Origin: Yamagishiella unicocca | Lineage: Eukaryota; Chlorophyta; Chlorophyceae; Chlamydomonadales; Volvocaceae | Length of the DNA stretch: 64,000 bases | Direction of reading: 5' to 3' | NCBI GenBank assembly: GCA_003116995.1 | Contig: BDSL01000107.1 | Span: forward strand, 186,001 to 250,000 | Part shown: positions 1-12,700 of the stretch, piece by piece | Numbering within the stretch: the first letter of the stretch is position 1 | Layout of the letters: the number at the start of each line of letters is the position of its first letter | Made by a program: the position numbers and the translations under genes | Notes under the pieces: generated by a model | The model's input: only the letters and a program-made list of their open reading frames with translations | Told to the model about the DNA's origin: nothing | Database searches by the model: none

Positions 1-1954
1 ATGTGTGTATTCTCGGGCACATATCATTGTAGGTAACACCTCATTGGTGCATGATGCATGTAGATACTGCCTGATTAATGCATGGCGTACGGTTGGCCCA
101 AAGTTTTTGCTTACACTGCGTACGACGGATGAACACCATTCTGCTGCCATCCAGGATCGCCAGGAGGATGGTGAACCGGGACCTCAAAGCCTTAAGGCAG
201 ACTTTCTTGAAGAGAGTAATTGTCACTTGGTCGTGAACAGGCCTCAGATACGAAAGGATAAGAGTAGTAATCGATAAACACGATCGAGTGTTGCGGTGTA
301 ACCTTGCTTGAAAGGTCGGACGTGAACAGCAGGTATCATCATAGCGTCAGGTATTATGTACTGAGGATCGGAGCATTGTAAGAACGGAAAGCCAATATGG
401 CTAAAGGTCTCGAGGACTAAGGTTGCTTGCTTTTTTTCGTATTCGTCTGGGTCAGGTTGCTGTATATAGATAGGCCATTGGGCACGCACGCTGTAACAGT
501 CGCATTCTGTATCCTGTTGTATCTTGTTGGACGGTTGCTTGCGGCCATGCTAGGCGCCCTCTTGCATAATGCAACCCATGCTCTCGCAGCCTCAGCCAAC
601 GGACCGTCAGATGCTTTGCGTCAATGCCGAAAAGAAACTTAGAAGCATTTAGATGTAGCAACATCCATCAGCACACAATTCCCAACAGCAGGCCGGTACT
701 CCCTGCCGATCATGCGATGGACGACTGGGCCTAATAGCAAGCATGCATCCAGCATGCATCGCATTAAATAAATTAAAGTCGGTTATAACAAACCGCGCTC
801 AGGACCGAGAATATGGTCGGTGCCCGCAAACCGCCGATGCATGCCGGCGATCGGCAAGGAATAAAGGGTAAATTTAGGCTTAATATTCAAGTCAGCGCCT
901 ATCCTGAATCTGGACGTCAATGAATGCCACGTGCATGCATGCATGTTTGCGCTCGTGCCTCACACACGCACACCAACTCACCCGCAATCGTCGCAACTCT
1001 GACGGCACGTGGCCGCAATCGTGCGGAAACTGCCGACGGGAATCGAGTGCTTGGGAATATGTTTTGGATCTGCCTACAGAGATGACTAGAGCACGCAGTG
1101 TTATTCACCACGGTATCAATTCAGGATAGGATGGACCAATTTCTGCACCAGAAAAATGCTAAAACCTGGCGGCTTTGTTCTGCTTAGGTGCGCGCGTTCA
1201 TATCACAATGCCTTCACATAAGAGCAATAATAATGAGGTAATAATAAGACGTTGCATTTTCTCAATCCCGGGCGACCCCAGGACAAGAAGAGGCAGGGAA
1301 AGGGAACCCAGCAGCCGCCCCAAAGGGCTCAGGAAAGCCTTGACAAGGACAGGGTCGCCGGGCAAACCCAGGATAAGCGGGGGATTCTTACCAAGACCTC
1401 ACCGTACGACAAGCGAGCGCTAGCAGCGCCCCAAAAGGCACAGGTAAAGGTCAGGAAATCCCGCCACGCCTAAGGGGCCGGGGCCCCGACAAAAAAGAAC
1501 AACCCAGGCACGTCGAGGCTCACCGCCGGGAAAAAGGTGGGACCGGCCAGCAGCCCGGACTGACGCGGTTGGGAACGGACACCCCGGGCGCCCCAGGGCA
1601 CTGTCCACCCGCGGAAAAACGCCCCACCCGAATAACCGGCCAGCAGAGGGAACTTCAGCACAACGGGCAGTCCCAAGAAAACAAGCCCACGAGGACGGGG
1701 ATAACGCATACCCGGGCAGACGGCGCCCCAGGCACATCCACCAACACGGTCGCAGACAACAGAAATAACTAGGCGAAACAAACCGCACGGGGGAAAAGCC
1801 AAAAACAGCCCCGGGCCCTGAAGGCACAAGAGAGGTCCACACGCGGCTCACGAAGAGCACCAGGCAGGAGCCGCTCAGGCCCTCCAAGGCAGCCAGGGTT
1901 AAGCCAGCAAACTGTATTGTGCGTGACAAAATGCTCGCGAATTCCTTTGCAGTC

Positions 1955-2060
1955 TGCCTTTGTTTCGGTGCATGTCGGTATTTGTTTCCTCCGTCTTGTT
2001 CAGTGTCAGGCGATGCGCCCGATGGTTCTACCTCTTGGTCTGGAACCCACTGTAACCGTT
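1955..2060 (+). repeat. Dispersed repeat family, copy A
   Basis: Closely resembles 21934-22025. Both begin with TGCCTTTGTTTCGGTGC, contain CAGTGTCAGGCGATG, and end with TCTGGAACCCACTGTAAC. More diverged copies lie at 21480-21545 (reverse) and 35709-35785. The high identity of A and B suggests a recently dispersed element. Its full extent and class cannot be set from this window. Confidence 0.6.
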
Positions 2061-2129
2061 ACAACAACCAGAATGATTGCTATGCATAGCATCATGCAGT
2101 GAGATTAGGACTAACCGCCGGTCCCGCCG

Positions 2130-2880
2130 CAATTACCCCGGCCCCTTCATTACCCCGGTCCCCGAATAACGCAGACTGAGGTTACGCAATCCTCCTTTGT
2201 GGCACGCCAGTGTTATTCGCTGACCGGATGACGCAGGTACACCCTCCGCTGATTTCTGTGCGACGGAGGTACACACCCCGCTGCTTTCTGTGTGCTCTTC
2301 ATCGCTTTCCCTGTAACGGGACGTGCCCTCCACCACCTGTAGAGCGGGGGCCCACTGGTCACCAGCCGAGGCGTCCAGCACGTGTATCATCACAACCCAC
2401 ACACCGCTACGGTTGGTACTATTATATTGCCAACTCTGGTCGAGTAATAACACGCTCAATGCCGCCCTGACGACTGCTTGAATGGCTGCCAGCAACAGCG
2501 ACCAAGCTACGGCTCGGATGCTTGTAGTAGCCACTGTAGCCATTGGCACACCCTGCGCCCCCTTCTTCCCCCAGCTGGGGGCGTCCAAGCCCTCCCTCGT
2601 CCGTACTCGTCACGACCCACTCACTGTCCAAAGCGATGATTTTTTGCATCCAGTATTTCCACGCCAACTGCGCCGTCGGTGGCCCAGCGCACTGCGCTGC
2701 ATCTGCGCGCATCCGCCATGTGTTGGTTGGGGTCCCGCTAGTGGGTTTAAGGGCCTCCAAACCAGCCGGCATCGATTTGTACTGCTATCTCCTGGCTCGC
2801 ATACATCCCATGCTTTCCATCATCCACGTTGCTGTCGTCGCAGTGCAAGCGCTTTGGTGATTGCCCAGAACTTTGTATAT
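2130..2880 (-). other. Coding-like minus-strand segments, unresolved
   Basis: Several stretches on the minus strand are relatively stop-free and protein-like. One around 2630-2745 is flanked by a possible acceptor and a GTGAGT donor. Another around 2380-2560 contains a hydrophobic run. I could not join them into one consistent frame and recognise no family. They may be exons of an unknown gene or remains of a mobile element. Confidence 0.2.
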
Positions 2881-3400
2881 GCACCCAAATTAAAACGCCT
2901 CACACGATTTTCGGTCAGCGCCGACGGCAGACGCCCGCACATTTTGAAATTGAAGGGCCTAATAAAGTAGAAGCACTGATGCTAGTGCAATTCGTTGCCT
3001 CCAGCAGAAAATAGGAACTCCGGGAGTCAAACCGTGGTACTTAAGGGTCCATCCCGTTAATATACAGTATGAACACAACGTATGTATGGAAATTAAGGAT
3101 GTGACCATACTCTTCAGTGGGGTAGCGTACAAGCGATGACCATGAATGTCCTTAGAGACCGTCGACGCGACGCTTTCTATTCGCTCCCTCGCACTTAGTG
3201 TAGTTCTACTTCAAGCAAGAATACTTGTTTAGGAGATTGTTAAATACGTGCACCAAGGGCTTTAGCGAGGGGCTTGCATTCAGCTGTTTCGTTCACCTGG
3301 CATAACTAAATCCGCTGACAGTTTCATTCTCGCGGATTCCATCAACCTATATCTGTATAGGCTTTGGAAACTTCTTGGCGCCTAGGTTTGTCTCTCTCAC

Positions 3401-5501
3401 ATGGCCGACACGCTACGAAGCCAGTTGGAAGCGGGGCCACGCGACTCCTTGCTGGATGTAATCCTAAATAAAGTCGCCAAAGCTGGCAAGGTATGGATGA
3501 TGCTGAGCTATACAGATGGCCTTTCTGAGGACACTGCCTGACCGAGCCCGACCTTCTCCGTGCTTAGGGTGTCCTCATTACACGGATGGTGTATGTGGCG
3601 CGCATGCTACAAAGACACAACAACATGGACAGCGTGAAGCGTAAGTGTCCGGGTTAACAAGCGAGGGGTACGCGATACTCACCTCACGAACCCCTCCGTC
3701 CCCACGGGGACTGTTGGCCCCCTGGATCGCAGTGCACCTCTCCCGCATCGTAGAAAAACACGGCCCAGATGGCGACATTTCAGGGTTTCTGCTGGTGTAT
3801 CCGCTGTGCTACATTCATGTCATCGAGGTGAGGCACGCGACCCGTCAGTGATTACAGCGGCCAGTGACAGGTTGGCAACAGCTGAACGGCAGCAACGCAG
3901 GGGGACAAGTACCCACCCCGGCAACCCGATGGACGTAATACCATCTCCATTGGACGCGCTGTCGCTGCAGCAGCTTGAAAACAGCAAGGCGGAGTGAAGC
4001 GTGGGTGTCACTGCCTGTGCGTTCGGGCGCTTTATCAAGTCACGCATCTGGGGCACCCTCGTGGGCCTTACGTGGCCAACGCCCCCGAATCACGCACCGT
4101 CGGACACCCAGCCCGCAGCGCTTGAGCTGCTGACCCTGGTGCCCCACCCTTCCGCAGGGCAAGACGCCACAGCTGATGGGGGTGCTCCGAGACGTCATGA
4201 CCCAGGGGTCGGACCTACGCCTGAGCGAAACGCGGGTCAGTACTGCGCGGCCGTAACACCGGCCGAGCACGCAGCCACGCTGCCTTACAGAAGCCGTGTT
4301 GGGGCTCGAGCTGGTGACGCTGCCCTTGATGATACTCCTACTGTTGCTGTTGCTTTAGGTTGTCTCCAGCTGCGAGGATGTGCCGGCGCGCTACTTCAAC
4401 GGCTGGTACGCGGCTTTCCTGCCGTCATCCAGCACGGTGGAGACCATGGACCCGTTGGACGCATTCGGGTGCGTAGCTGCTCGCGTCGGTGACGGGTCTG
4501 AGCGAGGATGGTGATGCGAATGGGCGCGGAGGGCGGGTAGCTGGAGAGGCAGGTGACGCGGGTGCAGGGGACGTAGGCATGGGGCAGGAGGCGGTGGGGG
4601 CCTGAAGCGACACCGCATGGTGGAGGGAGAGAACGTCCGCAGTGGTTGGGGACGTCCTTGGGGCCGCAAAGACTCGCAGTCTGTCAGGGCGTGATGCGAC
4701 GTGACTAACACCTATCCACATGGCCACCGTTGTGAATTTGTGATAACCACCTCTCTCTTAACCTCGCTCCGTGCTCCCGTTGCTGACCGCCCAACACCAA
4801 CACCACCAACACCAGGGCGGTCAAGTCCGCTTCGAACATCAACGCTTTCCTGCGCAAGGTTGGGCCCGAGCTGACGTCACCCGGAGACGTAAGAGGGGCG
4901 GGGTCGGAGGAGGGCGAGGCAGGCAGTCGCATGCGCCTTATACCGCCTGCGCTCCACCCTTAGCCGACAGACATGCCATTTCCTAATTATGCCGCCCGTA
5001 ACCCCATGTGGACTACCAAGTGCACCTGCTGCCGCTGCTGTCCCAAACAGAGCGACACGCGGCGCAAGCTGAGCATGGTGGAGTCGTCGTTCGAGGAGGT
5101 GCCCGCGCAGGAGGTGGTGCTGTCGCTGACGCCAACGGAGGTGGGTGCCGGGGGCCCAGGTGTGCGACGGAGGCGGGTGCCAAGGGTTCGGGTGTGTGGC
5201 GCTTCCTTTTACCGTCACCAGGTTGCGCTCGACGCTCTGCCTCACGAGGGCTCTGTCCCGCCCGGCCGTCTGCACGGCTCTAGATTGTACTGTCGCACGG
5301 CCGCGCAACGGCTCCGCGCGATGTACCTGCCCGCACCTTCTCATTCCTGCGCCCGGTCTGCACCCCTCTCCCCCAACGCCACCACTCGTGTTCCAGGACG
5401 CCCCCACGGTGGCGGAGTATCTGGACATCTTCGACTCACCGGTCAATGTGGACCTGGAGAGCGAACAGGTGTGGCCCATGCCGGTGCAGCTCAAGTACTG
5501 A
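3401..5501 (+). CDS. TEX47/BLUF-like domain protein, 237 aa, 8 exons
   Basis: Exons read as 3401-3490, 3568-3640, 3733-3827, 4158-4235, 4359-4468, 4816-4888, 5051-5140 and 5397-5501. All junctions have GT and AG, and phases agree, giving 714 nt. The ATG at 3401 opens MADTLRSQLE. Exon 2 has a hydrophobic strand (LITRMVYVARML). Exon 3 has GFLLVYPLCYIHVIE and exon 5 has VPARYFNGWY. This order resembles the BLUF-like fold of animal testis-expressed protein 47, which is of similar length (about 250 aa). Function in the alga is unknown; a cilium-linked role is an inference from the animal family's expression. I did not identify the flavin-binding residues of true BLUF photoreceptors. The TGTAA at 5657 is a likely polyadenylation signal. 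The family call comes from remembered similarity only. Confidence 0.6.
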
Positions 5502-5656
5502 GGACGGCAGCGGCCCTCCTTGACTTGGGGTACGACGGCCCTCGACATTAAGGTCGTACGTACATGGGTCGTACATATATGTGTGCATCAAGTGACGCCT
5601 GTGCGGATGTCCGCCAAGGCACTTACGAAGCTCCAGGCTTGTAGATCAATGCGCAG

Positions 5657-5661
5657 TGTAA
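5657..5661 (+). terminator. Polyadenylation signal TGTAA
   Basis: TGTAA, the usual volvocine polyadenylation element, lies about 155 bases after the stop codon of the TEX47-like gene. Confidence 0.5.
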
Positions 5662-6130
5662 TGTGCGGGGTTGCTGGGGAGGCAGCTGGGGGCCCAGCTG
5701 GGGGGGCAGCCGGCTGTGATGAGTCACAATCGTTACAAGCCACATGCTCTCGCGATGGCACTGCGGCGATACGGCTTCCGCGCCGTACCGGCCCATAGGC
5801 GCCATAGCAGCTGCATCGAGCTCCGTACTGCTGGACCCCTTCCACACGTGCACAGCTGGCTGAGGGAAAATAAGGCCCGTATGTAACTTCCAAACCGAAG
5901 TGTCCTCAAGGGCCGCAAACCCCAGGGCCGCGCAAGGGGGCGAAAGCAAGGGGGCGAAAGAATGGGAGCTCACCAAAATGGCCCGGGTTGGGAGCAACGC
6001 GGTAACTGCAGTCAGGCGCAGTCAGTCGAAGTGCTGGGAAGCTTAAGTGCGCCTGCTGAGTGCGGTTCTGCGTCCGCATCCGTTTTACGTCTTCTCCACC
6101 ACAGCCGGCCTTGCACCGGACGGCGCCCCT
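5662..6130. other. Intergenic region between convergent genes
   Basis: Separates the 3' ends of the TEX47-like gene (+) and the PSMG1 gene (-). Nothing recognisable was seen beyond likely 3' untranslated sequence of both genes. Confidence 0.5.
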
Positions 6131-8150
6131 CTACGCGTACACGTCCGAAACCGTCGCGCTCAGACCCAGCGCCTTGCGCGCAGCAGCCAGCACGCCGCCG
6201 CTGCCCAGAGCATCAGCCGCCGCGACGGCACCACGGCCGCGCAGCATTGTGCCTAGCGCCGCCGCCAGTGCCTCCGTCAGTGCTGCCCGCCCCTCCATCA
6301 CCATCTCCACGACCACAAGCAGCTCGGCGGAGTGACCACGGACCTGCGGCAGGGCGCGTTGGCGCGGTTGGCTCTTGCGGCTTCAAAGGCCCATACGGCA
6401 CCGATCGGTCGTTGCGCTCGCATTACGTCTGTTCCTTGGGGTGATGTGGTTCTGCTTGGTATGAAGCATACACGGAGAAGGCAGTGCAGGCAACCCGATG
6501 AGCTAATGTGGATGTGACGACCTAGACGGCACAACGTCCCAGTATGCGGCACTGCGGCCGCACCCACAGCAGCGGCTCGTGGGGCACCCACCTGACAATG
6601 CGACAGCAGCGCTGCGGGCAGCCCGCCAACCACAGTCCCGGGCGGCAGCAGCGGGACGACGAGCTTGCCGCCCTTAGCCAGCTGCTGCTCCTGGGCGGCA
6701 CGGGTCCTCAACGAGAAGATGAGCTCCTCCTGGGAGGCATCGCCTGGTGGGTCGCACATGCAGTAGGGTGGGTCGCACATGCAGTAGGGTGGGTCGCACA
6801 TGCCGGAAGGTGGGTCGCAGACGCAGAGGTCACGTGAGGGACACATGCAGTAGGGTGGGTCGCACGGGTGCAGCGATAACGTGAGAAGCACACCCAGTCT
6901 TGGCGGCGCTGGGATTGATTCCGGGGAGGTGCGGCCGACAGGCAAGTGCCCCACACCGCTGAGCAGGGCCAGTCGAGGCCGCACCCACAAAGCCCCACTG
7001 CTTGCCATCGCCCTCTCCCCTAGCTGTCCCTTAATCCCTGACGGCCCAGCTCAACCCCGCATACAATCCTGCATCCTCCCGCACCCCCATCTCGCCGTAC
7101 CTTGGCCCCGAAACTGCTCCGCCGCCATAGCGCCCAGGAAAACAGCGTGGCTGTACGACACCAGCTCCAGGAGGGCGCGAGCCCACGCGGGCGCCCGCTC
7201 CCGCGCCACGTCGTACTGGCAGCACACCAGCAGCGCGTCCCCGCCCTCCCCGGCCGCGGCCGGCCCCAGGGCGTACACGCAGCACACCCGGTCGGACGGG
7301 AGCGGCTCACCCTGGCCGGGGCCAGCGCTGAGACTGTTACCCGCTAGACTCACTCCGGGCGCCAGCACTGAGCCTATGAGCTGCGCAGTACAGAGAAGTG
7401 AGGTGGTGCAAGTGGTGGGTTGCAAAACAGGTGGTGGGTGGATGGGTGGGTGGGGTCGCTCACGTCGTCCGCTTCGCGTAGTTACTGGGAAGGGAGCGGT
7501 GAGGAGGCGAGCCAGGGGTTCCAACCTCCGAGCTTTGAGGTTTAGGAGGGCCCTAGCGGGGAGGCAAGGGGAAGGCTGAGGGGGGGGGCTGATGGCGGCA
7601 AGCGGATGTTGTGCGCCCCACGCGCGGACTGTAGGGCCAGGAGAGGGTTGCACGCACCTGCTTGCCGGGTAGGGCGTGAAGAAGAGCACACGATGTAGGG
7701 CAGGTCGCCACGACCTGCGGGAGACACGGGAAAGCTGAAACCCTGCCATTTGGGCGGTGGGAGGCGCTTGGAGGTAATGGCACACCCGAGGCCAAGGGTT
7801 GCAGGTGCCCCCTTAGGCTTCGCCCCCGTATCGAGGTAAACTCACCAGCACTCCACAGGACAACCCCTTGGGGTAGAGCTGCCGTAGCAGCCTCTTGTTC
7901 CACTGCACGCAGAGGTGTTGCGGTTGGCTATGCACTCCGTCAGTGCCGATGCTGCGCGCAACGCCGCTTACCACGCATACTGCTGGGCGCAGGTAGCCAT
8001 CGGCGGAAGAAGTTGCGGCCTCCTCCTCTTCTTGCAGTACCGCCCGACTCGGCGTGAATGCTGCATGCCGGCAGCTACGTAAGTTCAGGGCTCGCACACC
8101 AGTATCCCGATCTTCTGGGCCTTACCGTCAGCTTGTTCGAATATGTCCAT
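6131..8150 (-). CDS. PSMG1: Proteasome assembly chaperone 1 homologue, 313 aa, 6 exons
   Basis: Exons in transcript order: 8150-8126, 8060-7846, 7714-7658, 7380-7101, 6743-6592 and 6343-6131. Phases agree and total 942 nt. The first exon is only 25 nt (MDIFEQAD). PSMG1 pairs with PSMG2 and guides assembly of the 20S proteasome alpha ring in the cytosol. Diagnostic matches to animal PSMG1 are LPAALLSHCQV (animal LPAAVLSYCQV), a junction that appears only after splicing exon 5 to exon 6, and the C-terminal end VSDVYA, like the animal NEIQSNIYT end. An acidic stretch (QEEEEAA) lies near the N-terminus, as in animals. The length is close to the human protein (about 290 aa). The 57-nt exon 3 is inferred from splice signals and phase and is the least certain part. 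Confidence 0.82.
6745..6875. repeat. Minisatellite in a PSMG1 intron
   Basis: Several copies of a roughly 21-bp unit, GTGGGTCGCACATGCAGTAGG, start directly beside the acceptor of PSMG1 exon 5. The last copies are diverged. Variation here could affect splicing. Confidence 0.75.
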
Positions 8151-9731
8151 ATCGCCTTCACTGAAGAGTGCAACACCGCTTGCAAAATGTAAAAAAGGAT
8201 CTTGACACAAACTGCTTTCTCTTCTCTGTTGGGTGAGCTTTTATAGATCAGGGTCATACGATATACTTTCAAGTCACCATTTACTTCAGGATGCTTTCCG
8301 CATCATCGTTAGTGTGCATCATATCGGTACATGAGTTTTCGCTGTTTTTTATGGACCCCTGACGCTGAATGGCCGTAATGGCTTGCAGCAAGCCTTATAA
8401 AAAATGTCGGTATTCCAAAGTATCGTAGACACTGATGGCCACTTGCGACTTGGTGAGACCCGTGGGACGTCCCTGCTGGGTCTCAACCTGCTTCACCATT
8501 GCCACGGCTGGGCGCAAATCGTGTTGCATGAGCATCTAGAGTATTTAGGAACGGATAGAATGCTGCTTCGTTGCAATTGCGACAGAGATGCTGAGGAGGT
8601 ACGGCAGACAGGGGCAGTCTCACATAGTTTACACCACTAGGACGAAGGCCTGTGAGTCGGCGCCCCGACCACCTTCACCACATGACCCCACACAGCTTGG
8701 ACGTACTAATTGCAGATGGCACTGGAGGGCTGGAACATCTTCCCCCTTGTAGCTCACTGCTACCTGGTGCAGACGCCCTCCATTGCCCGCAATAGTCCAT
8801 CCTTAGGCAACGCCCCGCTAATCATTGACAACGGTCCGGCGCGTCGGCTGGCATAGGCATGACATGAGACGGCAGCACACCGCGAGCAAACCAGCAAACC
8901 ACGTCTCAGCTCTTCACGACTCGGGACATCTTCAGCCCTCTTACACATGACTCGCCCCGCTCACGCTCATCCCCAGCTCGTGCTCGGGAAATCTCCAACA
9001 CGCCGGTCGCTAAGGCACTTCCTCACAACAATCGCGTACGCGATATTCGAAAATAACATACTGTTAACATCACCGGCTCTTCAAGTCGACGCTACTGCGG
9101 CGTCGGACACAGTTCGCTAGGCTAGAAACGAAACGCAGCCCGCGATGCGTGTGAGAGTCAGCCAAGGCCGGAGCGCCGGAGGGTGACGTTGGTCCTCAAC
9201 TCCCTCCTCCATCGCAGCCTCAGTTGCCCTCCCAAAACTCGCTTCAATCGAGCACACGGTCCCAAAACAAAGATAACGCGTGTAAGAAGAACGGCTGCCA
9301 AGCGGACAGACACACACCTATTGAGGGCGATCACCCCATGCATTGCAAACCCTGCCTTGTATCAATCCAAGCATCTCAATCTGATCACACTCGCTCCAGC
9401 GCCGCTCGTGACCTTGTTCTGCCCAAACCATGACAAGGTGGTGTCCATGAGGCAAGGGCAAAGCTCGAGTTTCTAGAGTGCCAGACGAGCACGAAAAGCA
9501 GCTGCTGCTGCTGCGGACCCCGCACACGCATGGCGTCTCGACCCATTTTCGTCGCAAGCCGACAGCATCGACGAGGGTGTTCGATAGCAGCATGGCAGTG
9601 TAGAGGCGCAGCACGCACACCACGCCATTTGGAGCTATGATCCATCGCAGGCGCAGGGCTTTAAGCTGCGCCCACAACACAGCCTTCCCGGCATGCGTAC
9701 TGCCGTGCGAACGGTGGCGGCGTGGCGTCCC
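8151..9731. other. Region between the PSMG1 5' end and the desaturase 3' end
   Basis: Contains the presumed PSMG1 promoter (just above 8150) and the 3' untranslated region of the desaturase (just below 9732). Short reading frames occur (for example 8404-8640 +) but show no recognisable domain, consistent splice pattern or similarity. Confidence 0.45.
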
Positions 9732-12700
9732 TTACAACTTGGCGAGCATTACCATCTCGCCGTCGCGCTTGACGGGCTTCTGCGGGGCGGCGCCCACCTC
9801 AGCCATGAAACGCAGGAAGCGGCTAATAATCTCGGGCAGCGTGGGGTAGTGCGAGTAGCTGATGCCGCGCTTGCGGCACTCGTCCTCCACGATCTTGGAG
9901 ATAGCGGGGTAGTGCATGAAGGAGATGGCGGGGAAGAGGTGGTGCTCGATCTGCGGGAGGGAGAGGCCGGTACAGTAAACAATCCGCCGGGGTCAGCATC
10001 TCAGGAACATGCAAGCAAAACACGCGAAACTACCGAAGGACCAGATGTGAAGCGGACCGTAGGCGCGTACATCTTCCATGAGAGCGCCGGTGTTCTCCGG
10101 CTTACCTGCAGGTTGAGGCCCCCAGTGAAGAAGTTGCCCACGACGCCGCCCCAGTTTGCTGACGTCAGCACCTGCTGCACGCCCCAGTCCCGCTCCAGGG
10201 CGGTCTGGTCCAGGTTGTCGCGCGTGGGGCCGGGGTCCAGCGACTTGGTCTCCGGGACGTTGTGCGACACGGCGAAGGTGCTGGCCAGCACAATGCTCTG
10301 GCGGGGCGGGGCGCGGGGTTGGTGGGACGGCAGGTCAGTCGCCAGCCGGAAGCGTATTGCGATGACGGCTCCACGCGGCTGCTGCGGCTGCTGGCATTGC
10401 CGCCAGGATTAGCGAGAGGGCGACCGCGTATACACAGCGACAGACCCTGGACACGGTACCCACGCTTTACGAACAGCCAGCGGCGCTGCACGTCGTCGTG
10501 GTGTCGTACACACTGTGTCCCTGCCCTGCCCAATTTCACGCCTTTTTCAACATCGGGTTTTGCATCAACAAGCTAAGGCAGCGCTTGAGTCCTTCGCGAA
10601 CGTCCTTACGCGCTTTAAGCCCAATCCGTGTTCCCCCCCCACACCGCAACGGCTCCCCACCAGCGCCAGGGGACGCACCTGAGTGGCCACGTAGCAGGCG
10701 GCGCCTATCAACATGGCGCTGGGCCCGTGCAGGAACGCGGGCAGCCCGTAGAGCAGCACGTAGTGCGTCAGCTTGCCCGCCACCAGGGTCTGGCGCTCGA
10801 AGTTGGAGGCGCCGTACAGCGTGGCTCCAACGGTGCGGTTGTCCAGCAGCGCCTTCCAGTCGCCCCACTGGAACACCAGCTGCAGGAAGGGGAACAGCGC
10901 CCACTGCAGGCGGGGCAGCAGGCCGGGCGGGGAGGACAGCTGAGGAGGTGGGTCCAGGGGCGTGGTGACAACATGACGTGGGACACATTTCGAACCAATT
11001 ATAGGACATCAAGTCCCCTTGCAAGGCGGGCGGAGTACATTACGCGTGGAGGGCTACCTGGTTGGCATGGCGGGGAAGGTGTCGCTGTATGATATGACCC
11101 ACGGCATGACCCAAGAGACCCTCTGTCGGTTCCGGGACGCGATCCAGCTGTTGGTGATGTCCGCGCCGCCCCTCACCCGCCCTGTAACCCTCTCCCCATC
11201 CGCACCATGTAGATGTGCTGGTACTGGTGGAACCAGCTGCGCGGCAGGCGGTCGTCGAAGCGCAGCAGCGGGAAGGCGGAGAAGACGTCCTCGTCGAGCG
11301 CGTCGTCGTTGCAGTGGATGTGGTGCGACACCTGGGGCGGCGGCGGCGGAGGGTGCAAGAGGGCGGGTTGGGGTTGGTGGACGGCCGGGCAGGTGTGAGA
11401 AAAGGCACCTTTCCCTCATTAACCCTCATGACTGATGTAGTGCAGAGCGGCGTGAAAGTGCAAGGGGACGTGGCAGCATGGGCGCACAGCACCGCCCAGC
11501 AGGCCTCTACGGTGGGCTCTAACCCGGATTTCAAAACCCCTTCCCTCCCGTTCCCCGCTGCCTTCCCCCGCCCCCGGTACTAGCTCCCCCCGTCCCTCGT
11601 ACCTGGTGGTGGTAGCGCCACATGAGACTGGAACCCCCCGCCAGGTCGTTAGTGAGGCCCATCAGATTGTTAACCAGGGGGTTGGTCGACATGGCGCCGT
11701 GGTTTCCGCAATGCTGGATGGTCAGGCCGATCCAGGCGCCAGCAAGGCCTGGGGGCGGGAGCGGAGGGGGGCGTTCGCATGCAGAGGAACGGGGCCCGGA
11801 TCAGTTGATAGGGGGGGGGCCAAATCTCCGTAACCCACATCGCCGAACTGACATTCCTCGACCCACATCCCACCACTGCAGTGCTCGTGCACATCCCCAG
11901 CTTGCCAGCGTTCAAACCACGTGTCAGCCCCCTCACCGAGCAGCGCTCCAGTCAGAGGGTTTGTGTCGTACAGGTACAGGGCGTAGGTGGTCGCTGCGTA
12001 GCCCAGCACTGCCAGCGCGGCACCCTCGCTGCCCGAGCGGTGAGCGCCCTTGACATCGGTGCCCTTAAACACCTCCTTGCGGACCCGCTCCCTGAAGCCA
12101 GTGATTGGGACACGGTGCGGGTTGGGACGAAAGGGGTTATGCGAGGCCCGGTGCTTACGACAGTGGCCGTACGATGCCGTACTTGGTGGGAGGGGCGTGT
12201 ACAGAGGACTCGTGCCCCACCCGTCTGACTTGAGGAACTTCGTCAACTAGCTACGGACACAAGGAGTCATGCCTCTAGGCTTGACGTCTCTGAAACAGCA
12301 CTTCTGTGTTTGCGCAGCCGACACCTTTAGTTGGCCGCAGGCGATTATCGACAAGGGGTGCAGGTAGCTGCATTTATTAATGGGGAACAACCACCGGTAG
12401 CGGTCCGAGGCAATGCCTGGCATATTTTCGCACCACCTGAACGATCCAACCTGGCATGTTGGGCCAGGCACGACAGGGCTTTTGTCAACGCTCCCTTCTT
12501 GTGTACTCCCCTTCGCCGGCCGCTGGCCCCCCTGGACCGGCATGCCCCCACCAGCCAGCAACCCACCTGATGGTGTTGTAGAGCTCGCTGTCGTTAGGGC
12601 GGGGGGCCTGTGGTACGGCATCCACCGGAAAGTCCTCCAGCACGGGCAGGCGCTTCAGGTGGGACACCGCCACCTGCAGCGGCACCACCACCACCACCAC

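Larger units (their letters stand above)
1..3400. other. Left flank, mostly without a recognised gene
   Basis: No convincing complete gene was recognised. The stretch holds a GC-rich block at about 1260-1900, one copy of a dispersed repeat at 1955-2060 and some coding-like minus-strand segments at about 2130-2880. The remainder is AT-richer than the gene blocks and has frequent stops in all frames. Confidence 0.5.

Noticed and set aside
1420..1929. 169-codon minus-strand frame rich in Cys, Leu and Gly
   Set aside because: Composition follows the local GC-rich repeat-like sequence; no domain recognised.
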